From Pyxicephalus adspersus (Eukaryota; Chordata; Amphibia; Anura; Pyxicephalidae), in the NCBI RefSeq assembly GCF_032062135.1, contig NC_092861.1, positions 122,300,623 to 122,364,622 of the forward strand: a stretch of DNA of 64,000 nucleotides, read 5' to 3'. This document shows, piece by piece, positions 13,915-24,983 of the stretch (its first letter is position 1; each line of letters begins with the position of its first letter). The position numbers and the translations under genes are program-made. The notes below the pieces were generated by a model, which was not told the origin of the DNA, ran no database searches, and was given only the letters and a program-made list of their open reading frames with translations.

Positions 13915-14177
13915 TGGGGAACCCCCCACAAATGTTTAGCCCAGGTATGGTGGGTGGGGGTAAAGAGGGAAAGGATCCGACAGGCTGATGAATGCCTTGT
14001 AGTGCTGAGAGTCAGGACAGCTTGCTTGTCAGCAGAGTATCGGCTGAGAAGAGGACGGCAGCTGTGTTCTCTCTTATGTAGGGATGACAGTACGCTAAAA
14101 AGGAGCCTGTCAGATCCTTTTCCTCCTTACCCACACCCACGATACCTGGACTACACATTTGTGGGGGGTTCCCAAGT
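13915..14177. repeat. Fold-back element with arms of about 73 bp
   Basis: The left arm (13915-13987) carries GGGAACCCCCCACAAATGT, a block reading CCAGGTAT, then a purine-rich stretch ending GACAGGCT. The right arm (about 14103-14177) is the reverse complement with a handful of mismatches. The interior is about 115 bases. A 96-codon open frame across it (13891-14181) is a by-product of the GC-rich arms and is not called as a gene. It lies about 70 bp from the ribozyme-like motif at 13795-13847, and both could belong to one retroelement terminus. Confidence 0.8.
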
Positions 14178-14793
14178 TTGAATAAATTGGCATCACTGTG
14201 TCCACATGAAAGGGAATATTCCTCTTACAAAAGTTAGAAAAGATTTCTCAAATCTGCAGAATAATCAGCCTGTAGTCATGCTGTGTAGTTCTATAACACA
14301 TTAAAAACAAAATAATTTTCTCCATCTCTGGGTGTATTTATGATGTTATAGAGTTGCTGTTTTCCAAAGTATATGCCACAGCAATCACTATCCCTTTAAA
14401 CTTTAACTCAAATAATGCATTATCAAAATTAGTTTAATAATTGTTATTCTGCAGCTTTTGATAAATAATACCTGGTGTTCATGCCATAAAGGTCTTTTTT
14501 CAAAGTTTACTACAATAAAATAATAGCCCTCAGTCTGAGAGGAAAATTTAACTCGAAAGAAAAAATGTCAGGTCACTAACTATACATAATAAAAATATAA
14601 AATCTATTTTCCCTATAAATTTCCTCAAAAAACATTGTAATATATTTATGAATGTATCACTTATTTATATTGTTTAGGTATAAAACAAAAAAGTACTGGA
14701 AAGAAAATAAATGATTGTATGTTTCTTAAAATACCTGTAAATACAGCATTTTAATAAATTATGGGGTCTATTTGTAAATTAGTAAATCTGATA
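14178..14793. other. No feature recognised
   Basis: AT-rich filler between two fold-back elements; several short A runs and no coding signal. Confidence 0.5.
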
Positions 14794-14877
14794 TTCACTA
14801 AAACATTGCCTGGTGGAGAATCTTCAGGTTCATGTGTTTTAATGGCTGATTCTCCACCAGAGAATGTTTCAGTAAAT
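14794..14877. mobile_element. Small palindromic element, family P2
   Basis: Arm 14794-14822 (TTCACTAAAACATTGCC, then TGGTGGAGAATC) pairs with arm 14848-14877 (GATTCTCCACCAGAGAATGT, then TTCAGTAAAT). About 25 bases separate the arms. The ends may extend outward from about 14762 to 14886. The outer sequence TTCACTAAA is a typical end of short fold-back MITEs, but I see no target duplication. Confidence 0.7.
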
Positions 14878-15645
14878 GTTAAACTGAAGAGATCTCAATG
14901 TGGATTAAACATAAAATAACATTAGTATCTGAATTTTTTTATATTTAACATTTGTAAACTGTTCAGCAAAAATTACCGTAACAATGGATGGAGTATAACA
15001 CTGGCAGAGATTTATTTTACATTTGTAGATTCATTTTTTATACCATGGTAATAAAAGGTAACTATTTTAGGCTTACTGGGCAGAGTTCAATTTTATCCCA
15101 ATCTCTGTCACTATCACTATGACTGGACAGTTTGATCTCCATATACATGGACAAAATAAATGTATTCTAAATTTTACATGAATATAATTTCCAAAAAATG
15201 TAATAGCCCTATTTAGTTAAGTAGTTTTACCAATAGTGGTCTTCTATGTTATGCACTAAGTTTTGCATGATTTGCATACATCTGATTCAGCTGTGTAATC
15301 TAAGTATGTATGAACAGGAAACAATCACATCAGTGGGAGCAGACTTTTATAAGAAGGACAGGAACATTTGACTTCCAAATCATTTGACCTCTGCTGAGAA
15401 GGATGTGCAAATTACACACTGACAAACACTCCTGATATAAACTATGTAGATAAAGCTCTTGTTAGATTTAAAAGAGATCTTATTGCAGTACTATGCAAAA
15501 CAAGAAAAAAGAACTGCAATACAGTTAGCTGTATTTCATCTTGCAGCCTGCATTTCATCTTGTTGAAAAGTGCAATGTAACTGTTCTAATGTATTTTATC
15601 ACAGTCTGAGTCTAAATTGAAAACAATAGTTAAATGAAGCGGTAC
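14878..15645. other. No feature recognised
   Basis: AT-rich, no repeat identified. Lies just downstream, in minus-strand terms, of the candidate exon at 15646-15743. Confidence 0.45.
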
Positions 15646-15743
15646 CTTTGCTGCTTTTATTCTGTCTCTCCAAGGAAGTGCATGGAATTTCCTCTGGACC
15701 CAATCACTTGGATGATGATAAGTGCAGAGACTATAAAACATAT
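15646..15743 (-). CDS. Candidate 98 bp internal exon of an unidentified gene
   Basis: Minus strand: a strong acceptor (TTCTCTGTTTCATTTCCAG) is followed by 98 bases and then the donor GTACCG, which is weak at positions +4 and +5. In the frame starting with two codon bases there are 32 open codons. They include MFYSLC, then YHHPSDWVQRKF, then HALPWRDRIKAAK. Two tryptophans, an HHP and a WRDR cluster in so short a window look like real protein, and the codons are mixed rather than A/T-driven. I cannot name the family. The frame stays open for about 20 codons past the proposed donor, so the 3' boundary is uncertain. Alternatives are a fragment of a retrocopy or chance. Confidence 0.4.
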
Positions 15744-18059
15744 CTGGAAATGAAACAGAGAATCTTTCAAGTTTTGTATCTGAATTAAACTGCTAGGCTA
15801 TACTTTGTTATTCAATTGGAAGCAGAGTCTTTCTGACAGTCCAACATTGTAAGCCATGGCCTGCTGGGCACAGCAGGGGTCAAACGCTGAGTACCATCTG
15901 TCAGAGCTTTAGACTTTTAGCATCCACACCTTTACTACATGCTGGAAAAAAAAGACACTCAAAGCAACAGCCACACTCCCTTTATATGTTGATCACAGAG
16001 GCCTATAATTATATTGATTTTCTATGACTGTGATATAACTGTGACATTCTGTCGAGGTAAAACAGCTGTAGCAGAAAAATAAATAAATGTAAGTGCATTA
16101 TTAAACCATTAATAAAATGGTAATATTAGTATGTGACCAACGGCTATGCTTACTTGATAAGCTTGAAATATTACCTTATATAAACATTTTCTGAATTTTA
16201 TATTTATTGTACTATAAAATGTTTCAGAACTTTTTATTTGTTTTGTTCGCACAAGGAACAGCTCAACAACTGTTAGTGCTGCATACCAAGCATCTAAAGA
16301 GCCTACGGCACAGAATATGTACACTGAAATAAAGGTTTGGATAAAATTAAAGTCCTGTTCCTTTAACATGAGCAAAAGATCACTTTGTGGTTTGCAGCCC
16401 TAATATACCGGGCTATTATCTTCCAAAAATTGTATTCTGAGTTATTACATGTTTTTTTCCAGGGGATAAAAACTGACAGTTTAGTGTTGTATTGTAGTAA
16501 TGCATCTTATGCCTGTTAGTGTAATGTGCTACCATACTAGTGGCACATAACATGCATCAAAAAAACACAATGATGTGTTTGCATTATTGCAACACAACAA
16601 TGGTTTCTACCACCAGCCCCTATAAGATTGCAGGATGTAGTTGGCAAGAACAGTGGCATCCAATACTCCCAAAAGTGTTGATTGCAAAAACGTTAGGCAG
16701 CAATAGCTCTGGAAAAATTGGTGACATGATGAATAAGAAAAAAACATTTTTACAGTTACACACACAGTTTACATGCTTTTTCTAGATTTCAATTTAATCA
16801 GCAGCAAACTGTTTTAACAAAAACACATTATTACGGTATACTAAATACTAATTTTCATGTATTAACCATAAACAGTCAGAACAGAAAAATCTTCACAATA
16901 GTGGGCAATTAATTGTGATCAGCTCTCTTCTGAGTTTGTTAAAATCAAGTGTGAATGCTTGAGTGCTGCAGCTTTTTCCACTTTTCTTGACTCAACCAAA
17001 AGATATATATGAAAAAAATTTAATGAAAAAATTCAAAAATATAAAAAAAATTGAGGTATGTAAAATATGAGCACATCTTTTATCGGCAACAAGCATGTTC
17101 CTTGTCCCATGCCACATACCTTTCCTGAACGGTGAAACAAAAGCTGTTAATTCTCACGGTCAGTAATATGACAGCCTTATACTAGTACGCAGCCCAAAAG
17201 TCAGAGAATGGAAATGGATTTTGACACCTTTTCTGCCCAAAACTGTCACAACTGCAGGGAAAATGGCAGATACGATTCTGCAATACTTTTTATGGCCTTA
17301 AAGCTGATGAAAAATGTAAATTGAAAAAAAAAGAAGGAATACGGGTATTATGTGTATTACTAATACATATTTATACTGTAAACAATTCCCCAAGACACAC
17401 ATAATTTATTGTAGAAGTATTGTTTTAGCTGCTAAAAGATTTAAAATTCTACACAGGGGCAATCTGTGTTTCTCTATCAGTCAACATAGCCATATCCTTG
17501 ACTTCCAATGTAGTGGAGTAGTGACAACTTCACTTGTTGATTGGGAAGTAATGGAGCATTAAGTCATTGATAAGTCATCGCACCATGCTGTAAGCTATTA
17601 CAGCACCATTTTTAGCTTCCCATCAGCTACATTTGGGACAATGGGTCCCCTAAGCTGCTCATCTTGCAAATTTCTAACCTGCTTGTCACCACCCTTCTCA
17701 CGAATATGCAGGACCGATGCCCCCCCAATATACCTTCAGTTTACAAGGTGATGTAGGAATGTCCCCTCAGTGTGGTAGAAAAAAGAACATGTACTGTACA
17801 ATGGGTTAAAAAAAGTAACACTCTATCTTATATAAATCCTTTATTGACTGGGTGGCTGTAGTTAATAATTTTGTTCCTGCCCAAAGTTCATTTTTAAATG
17901 ACAAAAATGGTGTATTACATATATGTTTTATATTCACTTTTAACAAGTTTTCCATAAATGTAACACATTTAAAATGCCAAACTGCAGTTGATTTGATTAG
18001 CTTTTTTTGTATTCTTCAAGTCATTGAACTTTTGTGATTCACATTTCAATAAACAAAAT
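15744..18059. other. No feature recognised
   Basis: Contains a strong-looking minus-strand acceptor near 16336 with an open frame after it but no convincing donor. An 81-codon open frame at 16540-16785 has no motif. No repeat family identified. Confidence 0.45.
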
Positions 18060-18330
18060 ATTTTATACTAATTGGCAGCATTGCAGGATGTTTAAGCTCT
18101 GTAGAGCTTGCTAGCTCTGCCACCAAAAATGGATAGCAGACGCACCTGTTCCTCGGACATTCCACCTGCTATTGGCTGCTGGCAACTGCTGTTATTGAGG
18201 TCCCTCGAGAGTTGTGTTTGCCTTGTAATGGAATAAAAAGGCTGAGAGTGTGGCAGTTGCTTTAAGTAATGGTGCAGATGTTCTCTTTCACAGCAGTAGT
18301 CCTTGAATTTAACACAGCTTTAGTTCTTGT
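18060..18330 (+). promoter_or_regulatory. Promoter-like patch: CCAAT-type and TATA-type boxes
   Basis: GCTATTGGCTGCTGG (an inverted CCAAT box) is followed about 65 bases later by GGAATAAAAAGGCTG, a TATA-like box. The patch is less AT-rich than its surroundings. Such spacing is seen in both cellular promoters and LTR U3 regions. No coding region follows, so an old solo LTR is as likely as a gene promoter. This is inference from motifs only. Confidence 0.25.
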
Positions 18331-20084
18331 CAGTGCTGTGTGGTCTTTTACAGATCAAGCACAGACAGAATTGCGTCATTATCGGATACAGCAAGTTGGT
18401 AGTTTAATGTACCTTCTAGTGAGGACATAACACCTTATGTATTATTAATCTGCTATTTTTTTCTCTGCTATCTTTTCTGCTAATCACACAGCCGGATTTT
18501 ATTCACAGGGACAATGTTTAATGAAAGAAGAAAAGACTGGAGTTGACATTTTCAGGAACTTTTGGCCTTATATTTAAAATTATGATAAATATTTTCTGTG
18601 CTTTTGTCTAATAAAATTTTTTATTTAAAATGTATACCAAGAACCCCTGACAATTGTCTTTACTGCTGTATGTGGAGAGTTATCCTATTTATCATAGTAA
18701 CTACGATAAAGTCTTTGGAGCTAAGAACGGATAACAATACATGAAAAATCTTCCAATAGGGACACTTAATCCATTCGCCTTAATTTGGATACAGGGCTGG
18801 TTTGGGGTAAATTGAAGCCCTGGGAAAAATTAAATTGAGTCTTTTAGCCTGGAATATTGCAAGCCTTTTGGCAAGACATACTTCATAGAGTACATAAAAC
18901 GTTTCTGTCGTTCTACCATTTTGATTGCAATGACTTTACAGTTCGACAAGTGAGAGCAATAAATTCCATAGTGTCAGTTACAAGTGGTTGTAAAACATGT
19001 TGGCATTAGTGGTCATCTGGAGTAAAAAAAGCCCCAGCATTAGTGGGAATAAAACATGCCTAGTGTCACAAGTCAGTGGGTTTAAATCATGCACTGTTGG
19101 TAATGCGAGTATCAAATACCCTAATGACATTGGTTATTAGATATCCATACACTGGTGTCCGTGGGGAGTAAAGAAAGCCCTTGCATTAGTGGTTAGTAGA
19201 AGTCAAAATAGAAGTTAAACAGAAGAAAAAATATGTCCCAATATCAGTGTTCAGGGAATGTAATCAGAGTTGTGCTCTTATGTCAGTGGAATCAAATGGT
19301 GCCCATACATTAAAGGTCAAAATGTAGTCCATGTATTAGTGGGAGCTCCTTTATTAGCACTGTTTATTTATACATTGTATTTCTGCACCACATACACACA
19401 AAAATGCACATAGTTTTGCCATGCACACAAAACATATGTACAATTTGAACATAAAACCCACACATGCACAATCTGTTTGGTACACACAAACATACAATCT
19501 GCTCACAACACACATAAATAAAATATACTTCAGTTCCAGCATACAAATACATCATTAAGGTTTTTCCAGATCTGCTCTCATGGTTCCAAAGCTCCAGATT
19601 GTTTTTTAGAGCTACATATGGTGCTGCTATTTAGCTGCAAGGGAGGTTATAGGCAAGTTGGGAAGCTCTCAGGGAACCTGGACTATTGTACTCTTTACCC
19701 AACCTAAATTAACACCATGTATAGAGATTTCCTCTTCTTTTCTGCTGTTTCTATGGGACAGGATGTTGTGGGTAATCTCCTAAATAGTAGAAAGAAAACC
19801 TTTTTGACTTTAGATATCTCCTAAAACTAATTGCTGCACAGCAATAGGGCAGGGAAAAAATACAACACTAGCTATCTGTGCAACCAATCTTTGATACATT
19901 TGCTTTTTTAGTGCTTTCTGTTTTTTAGTTGCTTTACTTTGCTTTTTAAAAAGTACATTTATTATAGAAGAAAATGTTTTTTACTGTCTTTTTTCCCAAC
20001 ATGGTTGCCTACCATATATATTATGTATTACTACGCTATTGACTAGGAAATAATGTATTAAGTATTGAGGTCAGAGCAAAGTCC
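18331..20084. other. No feature recognised
   Basis: A CACA-rich stretch at about 19380-19510 gives rise to overlapping open frames (19354-19555, minus) rich in Cys and Val. These are low-complexity artefacts. A loose recurrence of TCAGTGG and TTAGTGG words at 18970-19345 may be an eroded tandem repeat. Confidence 0.45.
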
Positions 20085-20340
20085 GGACTTATTGTTGCAG
20101 GCCATTATGGATCTGTTAAAGTCATGGCACCTGCATGTTAAATTATCCCAGCAGGGCCAATCAAGATCGTCAGAGATTGTCTGTAGGAAGAAGAAGAGAA
20201 GAAAGATGGCGGAGACCTGCTCTGGAACATGGATGGGTGAGTTGCACCAATTTAGTTCCGCCTAAATGTTGCAGAGATTTGACAGATCTTATTGACACAT
20301 CCATATCTATGTACATGTGCACTAAATTCTCTATGACTGT
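20085..20340 (-). repeat. Composite repeat R, copy 1
   Basis: This segment is an inverted copy of 30619-30990. Shared landmarks include TCTCTATGACTGTGG next to the palindromic element, CACATCCATATCTATGTACAT, GGTGAGTTGCACCAATTTAG, and CCCAGCAGGGCCAATCAAGA. In both copies the repeat abuts a P1 palindromic element at the same base. A weaker relative lies at 41036-41190. Family name unknown to me. Confidence 0.75.
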
Positions 20341-20564
20341 GGGTCTGATTTATTAAAGTTCTCCAAGGCTGGAGAGGATTCACTTTTATCAGGTAAGCTG
20401 GGTGATCCAGCAAACCTGGATTGGATCTGGTACAGGACTGAAAACATTTGCTAACAAATAGCAAATTACTTTTAAGAAATCCATTCCAGGTTTGCTGGAT
20501 GACCCATCCTCTCTGATGAAAGTGAGTCCTCTTCAGCCTTGGAGAGCTTCAGTAAATCAGGGCC
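20341..20564. mobile_element. Palindromic MITE, family P1, full-length copy
   Basis: The arms are GGTCTGATTTATTAAAG with CTCCAAGGCTGGAGAGGAT and their inverse ending GGAGAGCTTCAGTAAATCAG. The central block GCTAACAAATAGCAAAT is conserved among copies, as are the inner arms GATCCAGCAAACCTGGA and TCCAGGTTTGCTGGAT. Confidence 0.9.
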
Positions 20565-20582
20565 ATTGACTCTGAGGGCTAA

Positions 20583-20672
20583 GGGGTCAATTCACTAAAT
20601 GTGGCATTTTCACGGTGCTTACATAAAATACCCAAGCAAGACCGGGGAAAATTCCACATTTAATTATTTTAC
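20583..20672. mobile_element. Small palindromic element, family P3
   Basis: Arm 20594-20618 (CTAAATGTGGCATTTTCACG) pairs with 20640-20667 (CCGGGGAAAATTCCACATTT) with few mismatches. About 21 bases lie between them. It sits directly beyond the P1 element. Confidence 0.65.
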
Positions 20673-23190
20673 CTGAACCTGATTGGATGTTTAAAATCAT
20701 ATCTCTCCTTGTGTGAACTGTACTACTGTAGTCAGTTTGTCTTATTCAACTTCCATTCTCTGGGGCTACAATCTTATCTATTTGAAAAAAATGGTTCTCA
20801 GAAATGTTGTGATCCTGGCAGAACATTCACATCCTGTCCTAGGGTGACTACTCTCACAAGAGGGATTAATCGCTTGCTAAGGGAAGAGCCTATTAGTAAA
20901 TTAGCCCCATTGTCTACTCTCTACAATCCAGCCTTGTCCAACATCACAGTATGTAAAATTACACAATGACCTTCAGCTATTAGATATGGTACAATTGATT
21001 TTATGCCGGTCACCCTTCCTCTGCCACATGATTCTCATTTTAGAAGCCTGTGATCATTTCCTTACTTTCATCTTGACCTGCAATTTTAGATGGTGTACAG
21101 AAAATAATGGGAACTCAAGATAAAGAAGATGACCAGGTCATTAGACACAGCACAGTTGAAAAGCAACTTTAGCCTTTGTTCAATGAATATACAGATTTTA
21201 CATTTTTCTAATTAGCCTAAAGTTTTTCCCCTTGCAAAGCTAGGTACCAATGGGTTCCTGAGTGCTCCTGCAGCCCTCTATAAGCTCCTTAGTTCTAGCA
21301 GAATAAAAAGTTTTACTGAGCCTAAAGCTCTTATAACCAGATATCCATTACGGCTTATAATTAATGCTTATAAATAATTGTGTTGTCGCATCACATAAAC
21401 TAATTATTTTGTAGAAACTAAACAAATGCTAATTTAACTTGCAATTGAGCTGCCAAATGAAAAGCTTCTCCGAAAAACCATTTAATTAGTTGGTACTGCT
21501 TCTCGCTTCCTAATTGGTAAGGCTTATGGGACATTTTGCACCTGATCATAATACTTCACTAGCAAGGAAGATTTGTAAGGGTTTAGAAATATACACAACT
21601 GCCAAACCTGTATATGGTATGGGAATACTGTATATTTCCATGAACCAATCATGAACCAAACGTTGATTATCTGTTATTCTGCTTCCAGCAACCCAAACAT
21701 ATCTGACTGTACATGTTTTTGTATTAGTAGCGATATAACTGATGGCTGTGCCTATAATAATATGAATATTCATAGGAGTATATAACAGCAAAAAAAAAAA
21801 AAAAGGTTCTAACAAATCTAACCATTATTCGAAAGGTATTTGGACAAGTTAAGTAATCCACATGGTTAGCCACTCCTGAATGCATAGCAAACTGTAGCTG
21901 TGCCCAGGAGCAGCAAACTGCACTGCAGGTAAACCCGCTTGCATATACCGTAGTTGTTTCTGCAGTTTTTGCTCTAGGGAGGTAAAAGCAACCCCGTGGC
22001 CAAAGGTGACTTATTACTTTCTGGAACTGAGCTTTGATCCATCACAGCTACATGCAAAATATGATTCCCAACATCTCTCTATCATTGGATGAAAGTGGTT
22101 GGGTCTGCTGTAGAATGCTTTTTTAAACCCTGGGTCTAAATTGGCCCTTACTTCTATGCTCTAAATACTATTACTCTCTCAATACTCAACACTATTTAAA
22201 AGATACATACACTTGCATGGGAACTCACTGACTATTTCATTTGGCTTGAGATAAAGAATCAATTAGAGACAGACAGGTTACAAGCGAACTACTGCTGTGT
22301 GGTCTAATACGTAGCCATATGCATACCCTAAATGTTTGCTTCTAAAATAAGGATTTTAAGTAATAAAAAAGTGTCAAATAAGATGTTTCGCAAACTTAAA
22401 TGATGTTTCTCAAAAATAAATATACTTTTTTCTAGTTTTTAAGGATTACTGTACTTTGTATGCTCCCAAAGTTCTGTGCACTTCCTAATTTACAAAGCTA
22501 CTTAATCTATTTAATCAGACACATTGCTAGAATTGCCAAATTTCAAATTGTTATTGTGGGCCAAAAGCTACTGGTCAACAGATTTTCTTTTTTTTTGCAT
22601 TTATTTTCATGTGTATAGTGAATAGGTCTCTGGGCTGTATTTCTATCCACTGTCACATTTAAATAAATGTCTCCCCTGCTCAGTGTTCAAGCTGCCTATC
22701 ACAGTTATAAATGTATGTGACCTCTGTTTGTCTTTTCCTATACAGAGCAAAAGAACTAGGAATGGGACTGACAGGACATCACAGCATGACAACACGTACA
22801 AGTAATGATTACACCACTGGAATAAAAGCAAAGCAGTGTTGACAATTACTTACAGAGCCTGATCTAGACATATCAATGGAAACCCTTCATTAAAAAGATA
22901 ATTTTATTTTATATAAAGTTATCTTAATGTTAAGTGTGTTTTAAAAAGCAAAAAAAAACATAAACAAATCATATACTCATAAGTTGATATTGTAATATCA
23001 TATGTTAAACATGGTCAGACCGAACTGTTCAAAAAGTTGTTTCTAGGCTGACATTCACCCAGAGCCATCTGTTTCCATATTTTCCAAACACAGAATTCAA
23101 AAAAAATTTCAGCATTCAAAAATTTAGGAACTGAATCAGCTCTGCAGTGACGCAGTCTCAATGTAAAATGTTCTTTGTGTTTTTTACAGA
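20673..23190. other. No gene recognised; one A15 run
   Basis: A15 at 21790-21804. Open frames at 20709-20969 and 21546-21815 show no motif. The rest is AT-rich single-copy-looking sequence. Confidence 0.45.
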
Positions 23191-23445
23191 GCTCACATTT
23201 ATGTCAGGGCTGCTATTTGGAGCTCTCTGGTGTCCAAGGCCAATGCACAGAAATGCAGAACCAGGTGTAAGTATAACACATCAGAGCAATGGAACATAAT
23301 ATGGTGTGATGAGTCACCTTTCATCTCATGTAATTCATATAGACAGGTTTACACTGGGGAAAGTCAAAGTATTCTTTCAACTAGCAATGCCTGTAACATG
23401 TTATTGAACATAGGTTCCCTTATGGTACGTAAACACAACACATAG
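23191..23445 (+). pseudogene. Tc1-like transposase fragment
   Basis: One frame reads through about 80 codons that match the middle of Tc1-type transposases. They include RAAI, then LVSKANAQK, then EQWNIIWCDESPF and the RQVY that follows. The D of the CDES motif (about 23308) corresponds to the first catalytic aspartate of the DD34E triad. The N-terminal DNA-binding helices and the last two catalytic residues are not found in frame, and the frame decays after SLMVR. Upstream, TTTTTTACAG and a GTAAGT inside the fragment mimic splice sites but are explained by the transposase reading frame. It is a dead internal fragment of a DNA transposon. Confidence 0.8.
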
Positions 23446-23504
23446 GAATGAATTAGCATCCTTATTATTTTAAAAAAAGTCATTTTAAAGCCAAGTCATT
23501 TTTA

Positions 23505-23735
23505 GGGGACCAGTGCCTCAGGCCAGACTCCCAGGTCAGTTTAACAGATTCCAATGATCTTTTTGTCAGGGTGATATTTTTCCCAATGGCCAGCAATATA
23601 AGAGATATTTTTGCTACTGACCACAACATAATGTACAGTGACCTGTGGATATAGTGATTATAGGAATTCCCTGAAGTCCTGAAAGTTATTTTAAGGGTTC
23701 ACCTGAATTAAAGTCAGGAAACACTGTTTTGGGGG
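23505..23735 (+). repeat. Dispersed repeat S, copy 1
   Basis: Same family as 36658-36918 in opposite orientation. Shared blocks are CCAATGATCTTTTTG, TTCCCAATGGCCAGCAAT, GTGGATATAGT and CCTGAAAGTTATTT. Family identity unknown. Confidence 0.8.
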
Positions 23736-24572
23736 CTGAAAAGTAGGATGAAAAATGAAATTCTACCCTATTAGACCTGCAGAACATAAATAAATACTTT
23801 TTTTTAAAAAAATGTAAGATTTTCTTTTTTAACAATGTTGCAAAATCTACATATTATATATAGTATATACAAAAGCATTCACAGTTCAGGATTTGAGATT
23901 ATTTCAATAGGAACCAAAGCTATCCTGAAGACACAGGTTGACTCTGCTCCCTATGAGATCTTTGAAGTTAACCCCTTGATTACCAGCACTGTATTTGCTA
24001 TATTTGTAAAAACATAGCTGTGGAGCTGATACAGGGAGCATTAATATGAAACATTTTTCCACATTAATAATATGGTACAGCATTTTAAAATAAAAGTTGT
24101 ATGAAGGGGAATCTACAAGAAAAAAGACAGGCAGGGCTCCAAGCTAGTAGCTCCATCAGCACTGAGTAGTCAGCAGCCTTTGTTGACCACAATTGGCGGG
24201 TGTTCTCCACCAGTCAACTAAATGTAATAAAACTTTAATTTTCCACTTTGGTATAAGAAAAAAATGTCTATGTACCCTTGTTTCTGCATTGCCAGTGTAA
24301 TAGTACATAAAATCTATAGGCATCTTGAAGATATAAAAGTGAAAGTGACTTCTACAACAATAATGCTTTTTTTATAAGATTAATTAACTGCTTAATAATT
24401 TATTACTTTTTAAATACAACTTTTTTTAGTCTTTTAATTGATAATGCTTTTGTCATGGGCAGCCAAGTTAAGTTATTAAGTATAGTTAAGGTATTAAGTT
24501 ATTAAGTTAAGTTAAGTTATTACAAAACAACATTTGTCTTGTGAGTTTCATAAAGTTTAAAGTTAAGTCTAT
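23736..24572. other. No feature recognised; short TTAAG-type tandem run
   Basis: The only structure seen is a small tandem run of AAGTT and TTAAG words at about 24463-24522. Confidence 0.5.
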
Positions 24573-24642
24573 GGGCCTGATTTACTAAAGCTCTCCAAGG
24601 CTGTCACTGAGAGCTCTGGAGAACTTTAATAAATTGGGCCCT
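24573..24642. mobile_element. Palindromic MITE, family P1, internally deleted
   Basis: Only the outer arms remain: GGCCTGATTTACTAAAGC with CTCCAAGGCTG, then GAGAACTTTAATAAATTGGG. The flanks CTATG are found on both sides if the element is taken as GGCC...GGCC, which suggests a 5 bp target duplication. Other copies do not confirm that length. Confidence 0.75.
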
Positions 24643-24940
24643 ATGTCTCAGGCAAACTCACTTTTGCCAGCATTATTACATTGGACAACAGATTTTAAAA
24701 TAAATTCCACACAGTAAATTTGCAAATAAAACAAAAAAAAAATTTATGAATAAAATTTCAAGGTTTCATTTGTAGAAAAAAATGGTATCAAGTTGGAACC
24801 CATTGAGGATTATCATACCTGTACTCCTAATTGTTGCTTGCATCAATTATTATCCAAGTGGAAAAACAATAACATGCAATGTGTAGTAACCCAATAAAAC
24901 CACCAGCATTTATCAGTTTGGAAGGCAGAACAATAATACA

Positions 24941-24946
24941 ATATAT

Positions 24947-24983
<37 letters not shown>
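24941..24983. repeat. (AT)n microsatellite
   Basis: About 43 bases of AT dinucleotide with one interruption. A 69-codon frame with a poly-Ile/Tyr run across it is an artefact. Confidence 0.95.

Noticed and set aside
16109..16375. Minus-strand open frame with a good TTTATTTCAG acceptor near 16336
   Set aside because: No convincing donor follows, and the peptide is hydrophobic AT-driven sequence without a recognised motif.
23188..23270. Apparent exon with TTTTTTACAG acceptor and GTAAGT donor
   Set aside because: The reading frame matches Tc1 transposase straight through the supposed donor, so the splice-like words are coincidental.
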